The notes under the pieces were generated by a model, which saw only the letters and a list, made by a program, of their open reading frames with translations, had not been told where the DNA came from and made no database searches. A stretch of DNA of 64,000 nt, from NCBI RefSeq assembly GCF_037975245.1, contig NC_092582.1, forward strand, positions 2,433,001 through 2,497,000, given 5' to 3'. This DNA comes from Apostichopus japonicus. Lineage: Eukaryota > Echinodermata > Holothuroidea > Aspidochirotida > Stichopodidae. The position numbers and the translations under genes were made by a program. This document shows positions 50,502 to 63,780 of this stretch, piece by piece (the stretch's first letter is position 1; every line of letters begins with the position of its first letter).

Positions 50502-50536
<35 letters not shown>
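50470..50536. repeat. (TA)n(CA)n(TA)n microsatellite
   Basis: TA steps, about eleven CA steps with one CG, then TA steps. It borders the next dispersed element. Confidence 0.93.
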
Positions 50537-50911
<375 letters not shown>

Positions 50912-50912
<1 letters not shown>

Positions 50913-53335
50913 CAAGTAAACCTTTTGTTTGCTATTGAGTTGTGTATAGCGTTACTATATGAACGATAACAGGTTACTTACCATTCATTCAAAATATAAA
51001 AAAGCGACGTTTTTATTGGATACCGTAGATATTGATTTATGTTTTGAATTTCCTAACCTTATCAAAACATAATCTACAGTAGAAAGTTAGAGGAAAGCAT
51101 ACAGACGCACTCGGGATTGTAACGATGCATGAAAGCCGAGTAGGATTGCACGTTTTGTTAGTTCTTATGTAATTATATCAAGGTTCTCCTATATAATGTA
51201 ACAAAACTGGAATTTATTGAAACCGATAGTGCAGATAGGAATTGTAGCGAGGAAAATTTCTCTCTAGTGTTATAGTTCGTCGAACCCACAACAAGGCCAT
51301 ATTAACTTGCATATGTTTTCATTGAGACACCACAGTAAGCATTGCGGTTTCGAACTGTGTAGAAATAGTTCTGAAACGAAGCGAGCTTTGATAGAACACG
51401 ATTACAGCCACATCGTCGTGGATCTACGTAGTCATAACAGGGCAGTTCCTTGGTCATAATGGAGTCGGAGAGGGGTGGGGGTGGGGGAGACATCGGGGAT
51501 GGCAATTAACAATTCATGATGCATGCATTTGCAAGGTGTAAACAGGGTTACATATGAGATACATGTTACGGGGTTTTTAGGGCCCTTATCAGGCACCCTT
51601 TGTAGAATGCATCTGGGTGGAATTCAGCTTGACGGGTGGAGGAGAAGAGGGGAGGAGGGGAAGGGGGAGGGAGAGGAGGAGTGGAAGAAGGGAGAGGAGA
51701 GGAGAGCGAAGGGAGGCCACATAACTAAATAGGGCCCACATACTGTCGAATAGTGAGATTCACTATTATCACGTGATTAAGTACAACACCGGCTGTTGCA
51801 GTCAATATCAACATATTTTGAACAATGTTGAATTTTTCCATTTCGTGTACTCTACCATTTCAACAAAATATAACACTAACCCTATATATAAATAATATAT
51901 GCAATATATTTTGTAATAATTCTTTGCAGTAATTACTTCCATTTTCTTCTTTCTTTACTTCCAATTTCATTTCACGTATCGTTCAGGTCAACGCACTGAA
52001 AAGTTGCCTTTTTCGCTTTCTTTTTGATTTGTTCCTGTCTTTGATTTGATTCTATCTAGGTGTGCGATTTTCCTTTCAAAGAAAAAAGCCATCATTGATT
52101 GGCTTTTATGACAAAAAAGTTAAAAATTGATCGCTTAAAATTTCGTTGAGTTTTGAAGTACAAAAGAAAAAATTCACACTTTTATGAAAGTACTGAATAG
52201 TTGCACAATATATCGAACCATTCTGAAAACTGTTGAAAAGTGAATGTAGGTTATTATTTTCATTTTCATGCCCAAACGACTCTATTCTGCAAAGCAAGTA
52301 TATCATGAAAAAAAACTATATCAATACGCTCTGAGTGACGTTTCAAAAAATCAATAGAAAACAACAAAATAAGGCCTGGGAATTCACTGCTATAAAAATA
52401 TATTAAGAACACTTTGAGCTAAAAAACTATAATGAAAGACGAAATTCAGTTATAGGCCATTTGTAACAACTGTCAGATATTGTTTTAACTGCGTCTATGT
52501 AGGATGACCCAGTGAAGAAAAAAAAACACAAAAAATGCCTCGTTTTGTAATGATTCAGTGAAAAATCGAATCAGGACACATCATGAAAGGAAACATGTGA
52601 AGAGTGTTTACTGTAAAACGATGATATAATCCATAAACATTTATCATCTCGACAAAATTTCAAAAATTATGCCCGAAACAACGCTATTCTTTGGCGTTAT
52701 TCACGCTATTTTACGTATACGCAATGAACGCATGACTTTGTTTTGTCTTTGGCACCTCCACCCTACACCCTCCCCTCCTACAACAAAAAGGGGATTACAG
52801 AAGTGTAATTTTTAAATGTATGAACCTTTCTAAAGAAAAAAATATAAAAACTATGTAACACATAACAATGTCGTCTGGCACAGACCTAAAATTATCTCTC
52901 TGTCCCTGCTATGGAAGGAATGGCTCAGCCTTATTTCTCCATCTCGGCTTTGAAAGTAGTATCTTTTTCAGTGAAGCCTCCAGTAACCTAATCATCACAA
53001 TCATGAAGTTTAAAATGTCAAAATCCACCGGGATTAGCAGAACGTGAATTTATATTTCTTTCATCAGTGGATAACGATTTGTTAGTTACGCCGTCAATCT
53101 GTCTGGTGCTCGGTGATTGGTTGAGCAGGCCTACGCGCAGGAAACAGCGAAAGTTAATTCTTCCTTGCCCTATTCTCCAAAGATTTACCAAAAGGTAAAA
53201 AAAAGGAGAGAAAGAACGAGGTCTTAAAAAGAACTGGGATTTGTCATTAAAATATGTCTCGTATATAAAAAGAAAATGGCGGATTTTCTTACCCTTAGGA
53301 GGACCGAATCCTATTTTAAATTATTAAGAGATATG
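50912..53335. other. gene-free stretch
   Basis: No gene recognised. Includes a purine-rich tract listed separately and a TCACGTGA palindrome at 51769. Confidence 0.6.
51633..51716 (+). other. homopurine G/A tract
   Basis: About 80 bases almost entirely G and A with several GGGG and GGAGG runs. It can in principle form triplex or G-quadruplex structures. The Glu/Gly/Lys-rich frame is its translation. Confidence 0.75.
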
Positions 53336-53336
53336 T

Positions 53337-53420
53337 TTATATATATATATATATTATATATATATATATATATATAATTATAGATACATACATACATAAA
53401 GATATATACATATATATAGT
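53337..53420. repeat. (TA)n tract with short interruptions
   Basis: TA steps broken by ATTATA, TTATAGATA and CATACATA. Confidence 0.9.
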
Positions 53421-53433
53421 TTTTCGTAGACAG

Positions 53434-53463
53434 AGCCAGGTATCTTGATGGAACCAAGATTAC
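53434..53463 (+). repeat. dispersed 30-bp repeat, copy B
   Basis: Plus-strand AGCCAGGTATCTTGATGGAA then CCAAGATTACA. Counterpart of the minus-strand copy at 49360-49389. Confidence 0.6.
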
Positions 53464-53756
53464 ATTTTTATGTAGATATACCTCTTTAGGGAGTTCATGG
53501 CAAATAAACTATGTTCGTTGAGACGGAACGGACTTCCTGGGTGATTTATCAGGGCGAAGAATTATGTGAATGCCTTGGACGATGAAGAACGTAGAGTTAG
53601 GGGAAGGTCTTCTTCCAATTGATACAAACTATTATATGGACCACTGGAGAAGTTATTAATCATTAATAAAATGTAATTAGTTTCTCCCCAGGTTTTACTC
53701 CTCGACATTTCCATCTCTGTCTGCTCTCGCCCAGCGTAAAAATATGTCTCTAGTAT

Positions 53757-53781
53757 ATGTATGTATGTATATATACATATG

Positions 53782-53853
<72 letters not shown>
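53757..53853. repeat. (TATG)n(TA)n microsatellite
   Basis: Short TATG/TACA start and about 35 TA steps. Confidence 0.95.
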
Positions 53854-53856
<3 letters not shown>

Positions 53857-54427
53857 CAATTATTGTAGCCTACACCAAAATAGACAGGGAAGGGAGGAAG
53901 GGGGGTTTCGAAACAGCTGTTTGACCTCGATAAGTAACAACGTTCGGTATTAATATCAGACGTTACTAGTATAACTCAAAAATAGGATCAAAATTAATTA
54001 AACTAAAACAATCTTCTGTGTCATTGATTAGTTGTTCATTGTGGATTCCAATCCTTCCAAACATTTTCATTACCCAAACAATAAGAAAATGTTCAATAAA
54101 ATTCCACTTCCTCATCTAAATAAATCACCTTTAAAATTGCGATGTGTTAAAAACAAAGTCCTCCAAAATGGCATATTTTGATTACTGATGTTTTCATTGT
54201 AAATCAGTGTGTTAAATTGAAATCACGTGAAATTGCACAGAGATGGACTATCCCTCACGTCATTGGAAACATTATTTAGAGAGGTGTAATACAATTAACG
54301 TAATCAATAACGTATATTAAAAACTATACGCGTTCTCGTGGGAGAGTGAGAGCGGGGAGGGTGGGAGCTCAAAGTACCATATAACTGTAAATTAATGAAA
54401 TAAATTATAAGGGCAAACTGTTTGTCT

Positions 54428-54901
54428 ATGATGTCACATTCCTTTAAGAATACCCTTGATGAAATTTCTTTGAGAAATGCCTCGCCTGGTGACTACTCCA
54501 TTATTGACGTTGCGATCTGGAAATGTGTGTTTTCTGTAGTCTCATATCACAATATTCACAAGATTATATCCACACATATTCGTAGCATTGGCCATTGTCG
54601 CTGCAGTTGCGAACCTACTGGTATGTTATTAGTGATAGGCAATTCCCAGAGAAGCCTTGCAACGTTTACAACAAAACTCAAACCATTCTCCTTAGAATCC
54701 ATTTCATGTTTTCTACTCAAGAAAAAAGAGCATCTTCAATATAGAATAGGAACCAACCTGTCTTTGCCACTAACTCTACTATCCGCAAAACCGAAACCTA
54801 CTGTTGATATCAAATATCCAATATTTCTCATTTGCATATTTTCAATACTTCCTATATGCTTGTACATTCTTAACTCCAGAGAATGCGAATTCACTCTTTG
54901 A
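54428..54901 (+). other. unexplained 157-codon open reading frame
   Basis: The longest open frame in the window that is not made by a tandem repeat. It starts at an ATG ATG pair (the frame is open back to a TAA at 54407) and ends with TGA. The predicted product has a mixed, plausible composition with scattered Cys and His in the middle (HCRCSC) and a strongly hydrophobic segment near the end (YPIFLICIFSILPICLYIL) that could span a membrane. No family is recognised. No convincing splice sites or polyadenylation signal could be tied to it. In sequence this AT-rich, a frame of this length is expected only occasionally by chance across 64 kb, so it deserves a check but is not claimed as a gene. 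Confidence 0.2.
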
Positions 54902-55249
54902 GGGTGTCAGGGTTGATCACTCTTTACAGATATAAAATTCAGTTTTACCCAAAGTGTGGCTCCGTGTCACGTGACTGCTACAACTAGCGAATGTATCACC
55001 CACTCATTTTTTTACTCATATAAGACTTAAATTGAAAAGAATTCAGTTTGAAAAAAGACAATGTTTACTTTTCGAAGGAGTGATTACTTTTTGACTTGCA
55101 CAAAGAGTGTCTTCTCCAGATCAGAAACTCATATCTTTGACAACCAATATCCAAACAACGTCTTTTGTACACTTGCTTTATACTTCCTACACAATAGGGA
55201 ATTACCCTTGCTTATTTTAGTCATTTTGTCTCAATATATAAGGCTTAAT

Positions 55250-55385
<136 letters not shown>

Positions 55386-56084
55386 CGCTATCGCGTCCTA
55401 GTTTTTTTCAATCTACAAATACGCCCTTTGCATTTTTAAAATTACCTTCAAGACGCTCCCCAAATCATAACTGTAATATTTCTTCCGTTTGTCAACGTTT
55501 GACATCAAAATAAACTTTGCTAGAAATAAAAGCAAACAAAATTTGCAGTATACGCTCAAGAAATTTAGCCCTTCCGATGATTTTTAGAACAAGATAATTA
55601 AGTCAGCTTGGCATAAATCGCGAGTTATTGGATAAGACCGTATAGACAAACCGAGCCCATAAATTAGAAGATAAAAAGACGACCAGACGGTGCGTGACCA
55701 ACTCTCGCAGCTTGGTGATTGCAAAAATTTATTAAGTGCAAGTCATAAGACTCTGTCAATAAATGCGTGTTTATCAAACAAAAAATCAGTCGCTCTTGAA
55801 TTTGTTTAATGTGTACGTATGATACGCATGCATTATGTTTAACAAGGCTCTTCCACGATGAGTATACGCCATCGGAAGATATATAGTGATACCTTGTTTG
55901 ACAGTTAGAACTTGGCAACACTAAGATGCTACGTAGCATTGAGGAGATCGAAAAAGTGGTACATATATATATATATATGTAGCCTACATATATGTCTATA
56001 GAAAGCCTAGCTTTATATCTATATATAGCCTACGGTGGAATGACGACCTTCCTTAATGGTTTCGAACCTCTGGACATACTATCA

Positions 56085-56175
56085 GTGTCCATGGCCTAGT
56101 TGGTTAGGGTGCCCGGGTTCGAATCCCGGTGGAGGCTGGAAGATTTTCACTGTTCTGGATATTCCAACCCATTAC
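56085..56175 (+). mobile_element. tRNA-derived SINE lacking the anticodon arm
   Basis: Second copy of the family found at 26720. The head reads GTGTCCATGGCCTAGTTGGT, then TAGGGTG joined directly to CCCGGGTTCGAATCCCGG. The T arm is perfect here (CCGGG/CCCGG around TTCGAAT) and the acceptor arm GTGTCCA pairs with TGGAGGC apart from one mismatch. Compared with the other copy, exactly 20 bases covering the anticodon arm and variable region are missing. The tail (GGAAGATTTTCACTGTTCTG) matches. Both promoter boxes remain. Confidence 0.75.
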
Positions 56176-56234
56176 AATTGCAAATATATATGTATGTTTA
56201 GTAGCACTATAGTATTATATAACATTTTTGCGCA

Positions 56235-56455
56235 CAATAATAATAATATAATATATTCATTTATAGAGCGCAACTATATGCAAATGAAATTATATGCGCT
56301 ATTTTTATCACACATTTATACACCTTGGTCAAGAGAGGCAATGGAGATAAAGTGCCTTGCCCAAGGACACAACGCAATGATCTGACCAGGACTCAAACCT
56401 GTAATCCTTAGATCACAAGTCCACTGCCTGAACCACTTGACCACAACGCTCTCAA
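56235..56455 (-). mobile_element. tRNA-derived SINE, third family, with conserved core
   Basis: On the minus strand from 56453: a tRNA-like head with A box GTGGTCAAGTGGTTCAGGC and B box GGTTTGAGTCC. Then comes a core beginning TGTGTCCTTGGGCAAGGCAC followed by TTTATCTCCATTGCC. The tail is GCGCTCTATAAATGA, ending in ATT repeats. The core resembles a sequence common in SINEs of fish and marine invertebrates (recollection, not checked). The tail motif links it to the element at 50540. Head, core and simple-repeat tail in this order support a complete or nearly complete copy. Confidence 0.7.
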
Positions 56456-58852
56456 CAACAGTCCATAATTATTGATCTGATCATATTTCAGTGGCAAGTA
56501 TAGGTGTTATATGTTTTAGCATACTTTATGTGTTTATTAAACCTCATAGACCATATCACAAAAAAAGATATTCAACGATAAAACGTCACTTTCAAGATTA
56601 AGATAAGCTCAAATGTAAATACTAATATTTCATGTGAATTTCGTGTGTCTTTATCAGTCTAACCTATGTTACTGTTACACTTTATTCTGCGAGTGAGATG
56701 GTATGTTTTGTATTCTGCATGTGCTACTCAATTTGTCAAATCTGTACGTCATTTGACAATGGCTCTCGAATGACAGTTAAGAAGAATACAACCAACCTTG
56801 AGAGAAATATCACATATAGTATTCCTTAACCTACAAGTCTATCTTCAGGGATCTTCAGGGAATATCACAACCACCCGTCCTTTTGTCTGAATCGTAAAGC
56901 TCAAACAAATGTTTTCGTATGTACGTTTTGCTTCTACTAATGCCCAAAAGCTATTTGGATGTATTAAATGTTATTGGAGTTTGTTTAGATGTAATAGGGA
57001 TGTTTTTTATGTGATTCCGCCACAAACATAAAACAAGGTTATTACCGTGTTATTATGACATGGGATTACATATTGAAGAATATTCTACGCATGTAGTTAC
57101 ATGACATCTGTGTCATGCATCTTACAGTTATATAAGCAATTTATCTAGGCTGTACTCCATACATATATACAAACACACACACACATACAGGCACATACAT
57201 TATAAAGAAAATCCACGTATACTCAAAAAGCAAATATAAATAGAAAAAATCTTAGCTCAGGGTGAGTATTAATCAAATCATAGTCTGTAGTTTTCACTAA
57301 AAAGTACTGAAAATGTTACTTCTCTATTCCCCTTGCCCTTCTGCCCGTTCTTAACAACCGACACAGATGCCCATTTATTGGGGCATATAATACCTTACAA
57401 ACACATCTGGTGAGAGTATCCTGATAACTTGAAAAGTTCAAAAGTAGTTTGCGTGTACACAAGTGATAAAGATGTATATATTTTCACACCTCTCAAAATA
57501 GAACTAGTTGATCAGAGAATTATGGATTCAACCGACCTTACCTTGAACTTTTTTCTCTTTTTACCTACATAGTCAGTTAGATAATGTCGTATATAAGAAA
57601 AAGGTTCACTTATCACGTGGAACGCAATCGATAATTAATTGATGAATGCAAGAAAGTCAGGCGTATCCTTGCCCCTGGGCTGTTAGTAACACACCTATCT
57701 AGGTTTATTATCTGGCTAATAAGCTGATACGATTGAATTTGGAGTTACTTTAAGCAACTTAGCTTCTTGCAAGGTGTCAAAGAGGTTACTTAGGCTCTCT
57801 GTCTATACTTACAAAGGCAAAATCAATCTTTGTCGGGATATCTTGTTTTTGACTCAGTTAGGATCCTATAACGTATATATCTTCCACTTCACTGTAGTGA
57901 AAGTTATGTATAAGAAGGTTACATGGTTCCTCAATGCGCTGAAGTAGTCAGAATATAGTTTCGCCTTTAAGGTGTTTGTATATTACAGTCTGTGGCAAAC
58001 GGAGTTTTGATCATGAAGGTTAATCCCTGGTTTAACTAAGGATGTTTGCAAATTTGATATGGTCCTCCTTCAAAACACAGTATTATTGTTGCGTGGTGGA
58101 ATAAATTTGCCCTGATTTACCACTGATCAGATGGGTAGGGGCCCAGGGCCCCCGATAATGCAGGCCTCCAAAGTAAGAAAGCGACAGAAAAAATGAAAGA
58201 AGCAAAAGGGGGAAAAGGAGAAAACTGATCTTTTCAAAAAAGTCTCACAGAATATTTTTAATTAAACGGATCTTTTTAGTTGCCTCCTCGTCATACTTAT
58301 TTCATGATATTGAAAAGGATGGAGACTAAACTATACAATGTGTCTCACTGCATAAACTGCATACTGACACACACACATATTTACTACGTATAATGTGAAC
58401 TTCATCCTCCTTGATTGAGGAATCAACATTAAGTTCTGGGCTAGGTTTCACAAAAAAAGGTATACAAGTGCCTGCTTAGAAAAGCAAAAAGTATTTTAGT
58501 AACATTGTCTGTACCAAATCCATAATTTGTTAAGATGTACATAGTACATGTTGCACTGTACGCATACAGTGACCACTTAGACGCAATGATGATAAAGATT
58601 TTGTGACAGTGTAATTTCTCCAGTAAAGAACGATGCGAGACAAGCAAAGCATGGACATTATGCTTTCTTCGTAAAGACGTGTAAGGCATTAATGCAATTT
58701 CAAATTGGTTAATTTAGTGCAATCATTCAAATAATATATAGTCACATAAAGGGTTATTCTTTTGCTTTAGAAAGTTAGCACCTTAACTTTAGTGCATTTC
58801 AAGTGTTGCAAAGAGTATTTGAAATAAAGAAATCCTGTCGCATCATGTATAA

Positions 58853-58854
<2 letters not shown>
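56456..58854. other. gene-free stretch
   Basis: No gene recognised. A (CA)n run lies near 57172-57186. A GC-rich word (GGGGCCCAGGGCCCCC, about 58139-58154) near 58130-58170 looks like a relic of an interspersed element. Confidence 0.55.
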
Positions 58855-58911
<57 letters not shown>

Positions 58912-58948
58912 ACCGGTATATATTTGTATATATATATATATATATTAG
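58855..58948. repeat. (TA)n microsatellite
   Basis: About 25 TA steps, a break with TTTGTACCGG, then more TA. Confidence 0.95.
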
Positions 58949-59763
58949 TATATATTATTATTACTTTTTATTACTTTTTGAAAAACAAAGTCAACGTGTA
59001 CTCCAAAAGGAAATATTAACAGACGTGTGCAGAGAAATAAGATATGACTCAAGGCTGACAAATAAGGAATACTGTTTTTTTTTTTACCTTCGGCAGCAAT
59101 ATTTCCCACTGCCAAGTAATGCTGTACATATATATATGCACATAGCATAACTGATATCTCAACGACATATCGTATCGTATACGGTCCGTATCTATATATT
59201 CATATATGATATGTACAATCAGGGAGCTGTTGTAGAAGCATCTTGATACAAGTATACTATGTATATTGCTCCCTTGAAAAAAAAGTAATAACTTGACGTT
59301 CCCACGGGATGGACAGATTTGGTGTAATCTTCCAGCAAATAAACAAGCCTTCTCCCTAATCGACATCCGGTAGCAATCACCTCCCTCTTCATTTCATGTA
59401 TAATATAAATACGCAATCTGCTGTAATTTTCCGTCGAGAGCCCGTGATGAAAATTATCCTCATCGGTCACTTAATGAGGAGGGTTCAATTCCTCGCGAGC
59501 TATCCGTGAACATGAAATCTAACCCATTTGGCCGTTAAGTGAATTTGACCCATTTAACAGGTGATTAGCTGCTGTAAGCGTCATCGGTTGTGTCGTTGGT
59601 GTATGAAATGCCATAAAATATTTTGTTATTACGACGTTGTGATTACATATTACGTACAACTCAGGCCGTATACATTTACTTGACGTGTGAATGTCCGGAG
59701 AAATATGTGTGAGGACAGCGGGTCGGGGGTGGATGTAGGTAGCTTTCAATGTAGATAATATCG

Positions 59764-59765
59764 CA

Positions 59766-59823
<58 letters not shown>
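59764..59823. repeat. (TA)n microsatellite
   Basis: About 29 uninterrupted TA steps. Confidence 0.95.
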
Positions 59824-59827
<4 letters not shown>

Positions 59828-62800
59828 GTTAGATAAGGAAATTCCAGATAGTCACCGTCACAATGTGGGCCACCTGTTCCTGCAGCTGAGCTCCCACCTC
59901 TCACCATGCACCTGATCACTTCAATGGATGCACGAACTTTAACAGAATGTACTGTAGTAGTAGTATGTACACTGTAGGTTTGGCCGTTAGAAAAACACAT
60001 AGTTGAAGTCTCAGTCTTATTACAATTGTTAAAACAACGTTAGTATAGATTGGGTGTTGTGGTTGGTAGATTTATATATGGTTTGCAAAGCTTCCAAACA
60101 TAGTCTTTCTCTTGTATATTTATGAATTAACTTGACGTGTAGCCTAAATACTTAAACCAATGTTTTTATATTTCGATGTCAAAAACTCCCGATAAGATGG
60201 CAAATCATCGGCAAAACTAAGAAGCCCTCCTCGAATATTTCGACGTAAAGAAGGTTAATGAGCCAGTAATTGATTAATAAGTTGAAATGGAACTTGTCTA
60301 GTCCAACTATTGACCTACATGTTTTTAGTGAAATTTGAACATAGAGAAGTTATTTAACTGTACATCAAAGATGCTTGACTATAAATCGTTATTTTGCCAA
60401 TGTAAGCTATATGTAATGGTATATTGGTATACTGTATTGATTTGTCAAACCAAGTGGCTTGCAGTGGCATTTGTATTTAGTCTATATAGTAAATGGAAAC
60501 GCATCCAACTTCTGTATGTATGATTAACAAATGAACTATTTTAATATCTAGTTTCAGGCATCTCCTTCCAATAATACGAGGTCATCTTCTTTTCATTTTC
60601 CTTTATATAAATACCACTTTATTTTGATTTCGTCTGGTTATGGCTGACGGCTATGGCACTAAATTTAATAACATTTAATTATCCTACTTGCATGTGGTCT
60701 CTTGTGTAATTCATTATTATATCCCAGCTCGGCATATACCACCTGACCCAAGGTTAATGTCAGAGAGTTGAGGGGATTCTAACCTAAGGAAAATTTTGAA
60801 AATTTGAAAGAAAACTTGACCAATATGTAGATCTTTGACATTACAAGGGCAAGGTTGTGAGGAAAAAGGGCATTTGGTTTGAAAGTAAACGTACTAGTAC
60901 ACAATCACGTTGTTTTAGTCAAATATTTATTTTCTTTACGTTCGTAATTTATAAATAAAGGAAACATGTTTTTTCAGGTCTATTTCTTCGTCTGTTTTGG
61001 TTGTGAATTAAATATGAACTGACCGTTTATACATAACTACAGTGGATAGGCTATAGCAATATGCATAATCTCCGCATTACTGGTTTGTTGTTATAATATT
61101 CAATTTTTTGGGGGTTACGGTGTCATTATTAGTTTTTAAGATTCAAATTATTTGCAAGAAGTTTGAGTATATAAACCGAGACAGTCCTCACGTACTGAAG
61201 CGAACACTGACCGTTCTACTTATAGAAGTAACTTTTTGTTTCTTTTTGTTTTCAGGGTTCAAAACAGTTTACACTTAATCCAATTAAAAATGAAAAAAAA
61301 GTCTTACAAATTCAAACTATTTATACAATTTACAACTTTCTTTGCACTTGACTTAACTTCTCTTGATACAGTTAAACCTCCTCTAGGTGCTGTTGTCATC
61401 AAACTTAACGTAAGACATGTCATTAGTTTTAGGCGGACACTTGCGTTTCCATGGTAACGTCTTTCGTCTTCCAAATATCCATATGCACGCGCAACACAAA
61501 TAGTTACAATTTGATGGATTTTAGTGACAAAAGACTGTTCCAGTTGAAGCGCAGGGTAGTATGATACAACTATAAGTACCATCTGTCCTGTAATCAAATG
61601 TTGTATACCTGCACGCAGATCTGTGTATATATTAACGTATGGGGTGTTTTGTGGATATTTACAAAATTAAAAATCAAAATTAATTATGCGTGTTCATAAG
61701 TTTAGTAGGGAATAAACTGGAAGCTTGTTTCTTCATAAACATATATAATGAAGCTGCTTTTTAATATACTGTGCGAGAGTCTAGTTATTACTACATCGAC
61801 TTAAAAAAACGTACGCTTGTTCTTATACCTACTTCAAAGATTATCTTAGTTTCTCCCGCCTGTTTAACCTTGCTCATGTTGCTACAAGGATATCATAAGT
61901 ATATTCATGTGTACCTTTAGTCTTAATCAAATATTCTCAATAACGTAAAATATTGTTATGGTGGCATTTAATGAGCTATGAAAAAAAACTGAATTTCAGT
62001 GACCATAATTGAATATTCTTGCTGACGTATATCAAGGAAAACTGGATTCTCTTTACATGCTACAGTCGATTCATTTCCTAGAATATCGTATAGAACGCAT
62101 TAAACATAATTCTATTTTAAAGATGTTTTACCCAAAATAAGAAAAACATAATGAAGAAAACGCTGGTTTTTTAGTTTAAAGTTCTGATTACTCTTGCTTC
62201 GTTGAGACTTTATCAGAACACTTTTATATAAACTCTTTGTGTAAAGAATAACATTTAAAATATTTCTCTAAAGTTCTAGATGACCGACTTTTTACATCGA
62301 AATTGAACTATGTGATATAAGTCGCTAGACATCTCACCATACTTAGGAAACAAGAAACAAGATATAGTCGAAAGAGAGGCAACATTCTGTTGACATATTA
62401 GAGTCAATTATGCTGATGTATTGTATACTCAAACGTGATAGCATGGAAGATGATATGGTGTCTTAAAAGATTATAGATAAGTATATAGCTCCTCTTATCC
62501 TATATCCATCCAGCAAAACGAACGAATCCTATCACGGTCCTCTCGGTTGATGTATGGATGTTCATCTAGCCTCATTAATGGCATTTCGCGCTATCCCAGC
62601 CAAAGATTATGAGGGCCCCTCTCGTCACTTTCCACCAGTGTGTATATTTAGCGAATTTCTGTAAAACCAAAAAACCAAAAAGAAGAGAAGGGGGAAAAAA
62701 GCAGCAGAAAGGAGAAATACCCTCTAAGTTAATTTCTGTGGACGTTGAGTGGAACTTTTACGACTGTGCACTCACTGTGCGTTAAATGTACACAATCGTC

Positions 62801-63690
62801 AAACCTCGACGGCAATTCTCGCGCAGAAAGTAACAGAAAATGCAAAGGAAAAGAACATGACACCCGAGATGTCGGACAGATTTTGGTAAAAGATAATAAA
62901 TTTTCACTTACCTTGTGATGATGTCGTAACCGCAATTGGTATACTTTGGCCGGTAAAAACAAAAAAAAACCGTGGAACTATTAAGGCTATTTTACTGTAA
63001 AAAAAAGATTTATAAAGGTCTTTTTCTTGCGCGGGTTTGGACGTTGGGGTTGATGCAACCGGCATTTATTTTGGCATCTTGTAGTGATCAAAACTCACTT
63101 GTCACAGTGCCGCTTCGTATATGTTTGGTAGTTAGAAATAACGGCGTGTTGAAATCTGTTGTGGCAGCCCAGACGCGCGGTGCATCAACACTTTGAGGTA
63201 ATTTGCAAATCACGGCCTGGAATTTATGCTCAAGGTTTGCCGCTCTCTCTGTCTATCTACCTTCTTTTTTTTTCTTTTTTTCTTTTTTTTTTCTTTTTTG
63301 TGGTTCGTAGAATTCATCACCAGATCTATTCATCGTAGACAATTATTAGCTTTTGTAAGCGGTAACTGAAAGTTATTCTAAACATGTTATTGACATTGTG
63401 GAAACACCTGTTTTTGCTTTGTACTCATTCTTTAGAGCTCTATTGTGTTCTTGCACTCTTTTGTGTACTTTGTGTTATGATGTTTCGTAACACTGTTAAG
63501 ATAACATACACAAACAACAGATGTAATATTATGCAGCTGTATCTAATTGTGACTATAAGCCTATATTAAAAACTAACAGGACCCAGGCTGTTCTTAACAA
63601 ACCGTGGAGTTAGAGATTCATGTCATGGCGTATAGTAAGAGAAATTGGCGCGGAAAATGCATCCCAGTCTCAGATTGAATGGATCCCTAC
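59824..63690. other. gene-free stretch
   Basis: No gene recognised. A pyrimidine-rich run lies at 63262-63300. A minus-strand consensus-like donor (CAAG then GTAAGTG, near 62918) has no recognisable exon before it. The open frame at 62972-63196 begins with GTG and is unrecognised. Confidence 0.55.
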
Positions 63691-63703
63691 CATGGGCGGC
63701 GAT

Positions 63704-63780
63704 CCTGGGGGGGGGAGGGGGATATATCCCCCCATGAAAATGGGTGGAGGGGATGTAATACACCATATCCCCCCCACCAA
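63704..63780. repeat. G/C-rich foldback, two nested hairpins
   Basis: A poly-G run leads into a perfect 16-bp palindrome (GGGGGATATATCCCCC, 63717-63732). It is followed by a second inverted repeat with 12-bp arms and one mismatch (GGTGGAGGGGAT at 63743-63754 against ATCCCCCCCACC at 63767-63778). It may be a fragment of an interspersed foldback element. Confidence 0.7.

Noticed and set aside
58130-58170. GGGGCCCAGGGCCCCC word as a regulatory site
   Set aside because: It looks like a relic of an interspersed element and nothing links it to a gene.
62729-62962. Minus-strand exon ending at a consensus donor (CAAG/GTAAGTG near 62918)
   Set aside because: No AG acceptor in a sensible place upstream and no recognisable peptide. 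A single donor-like site is expected by chance.
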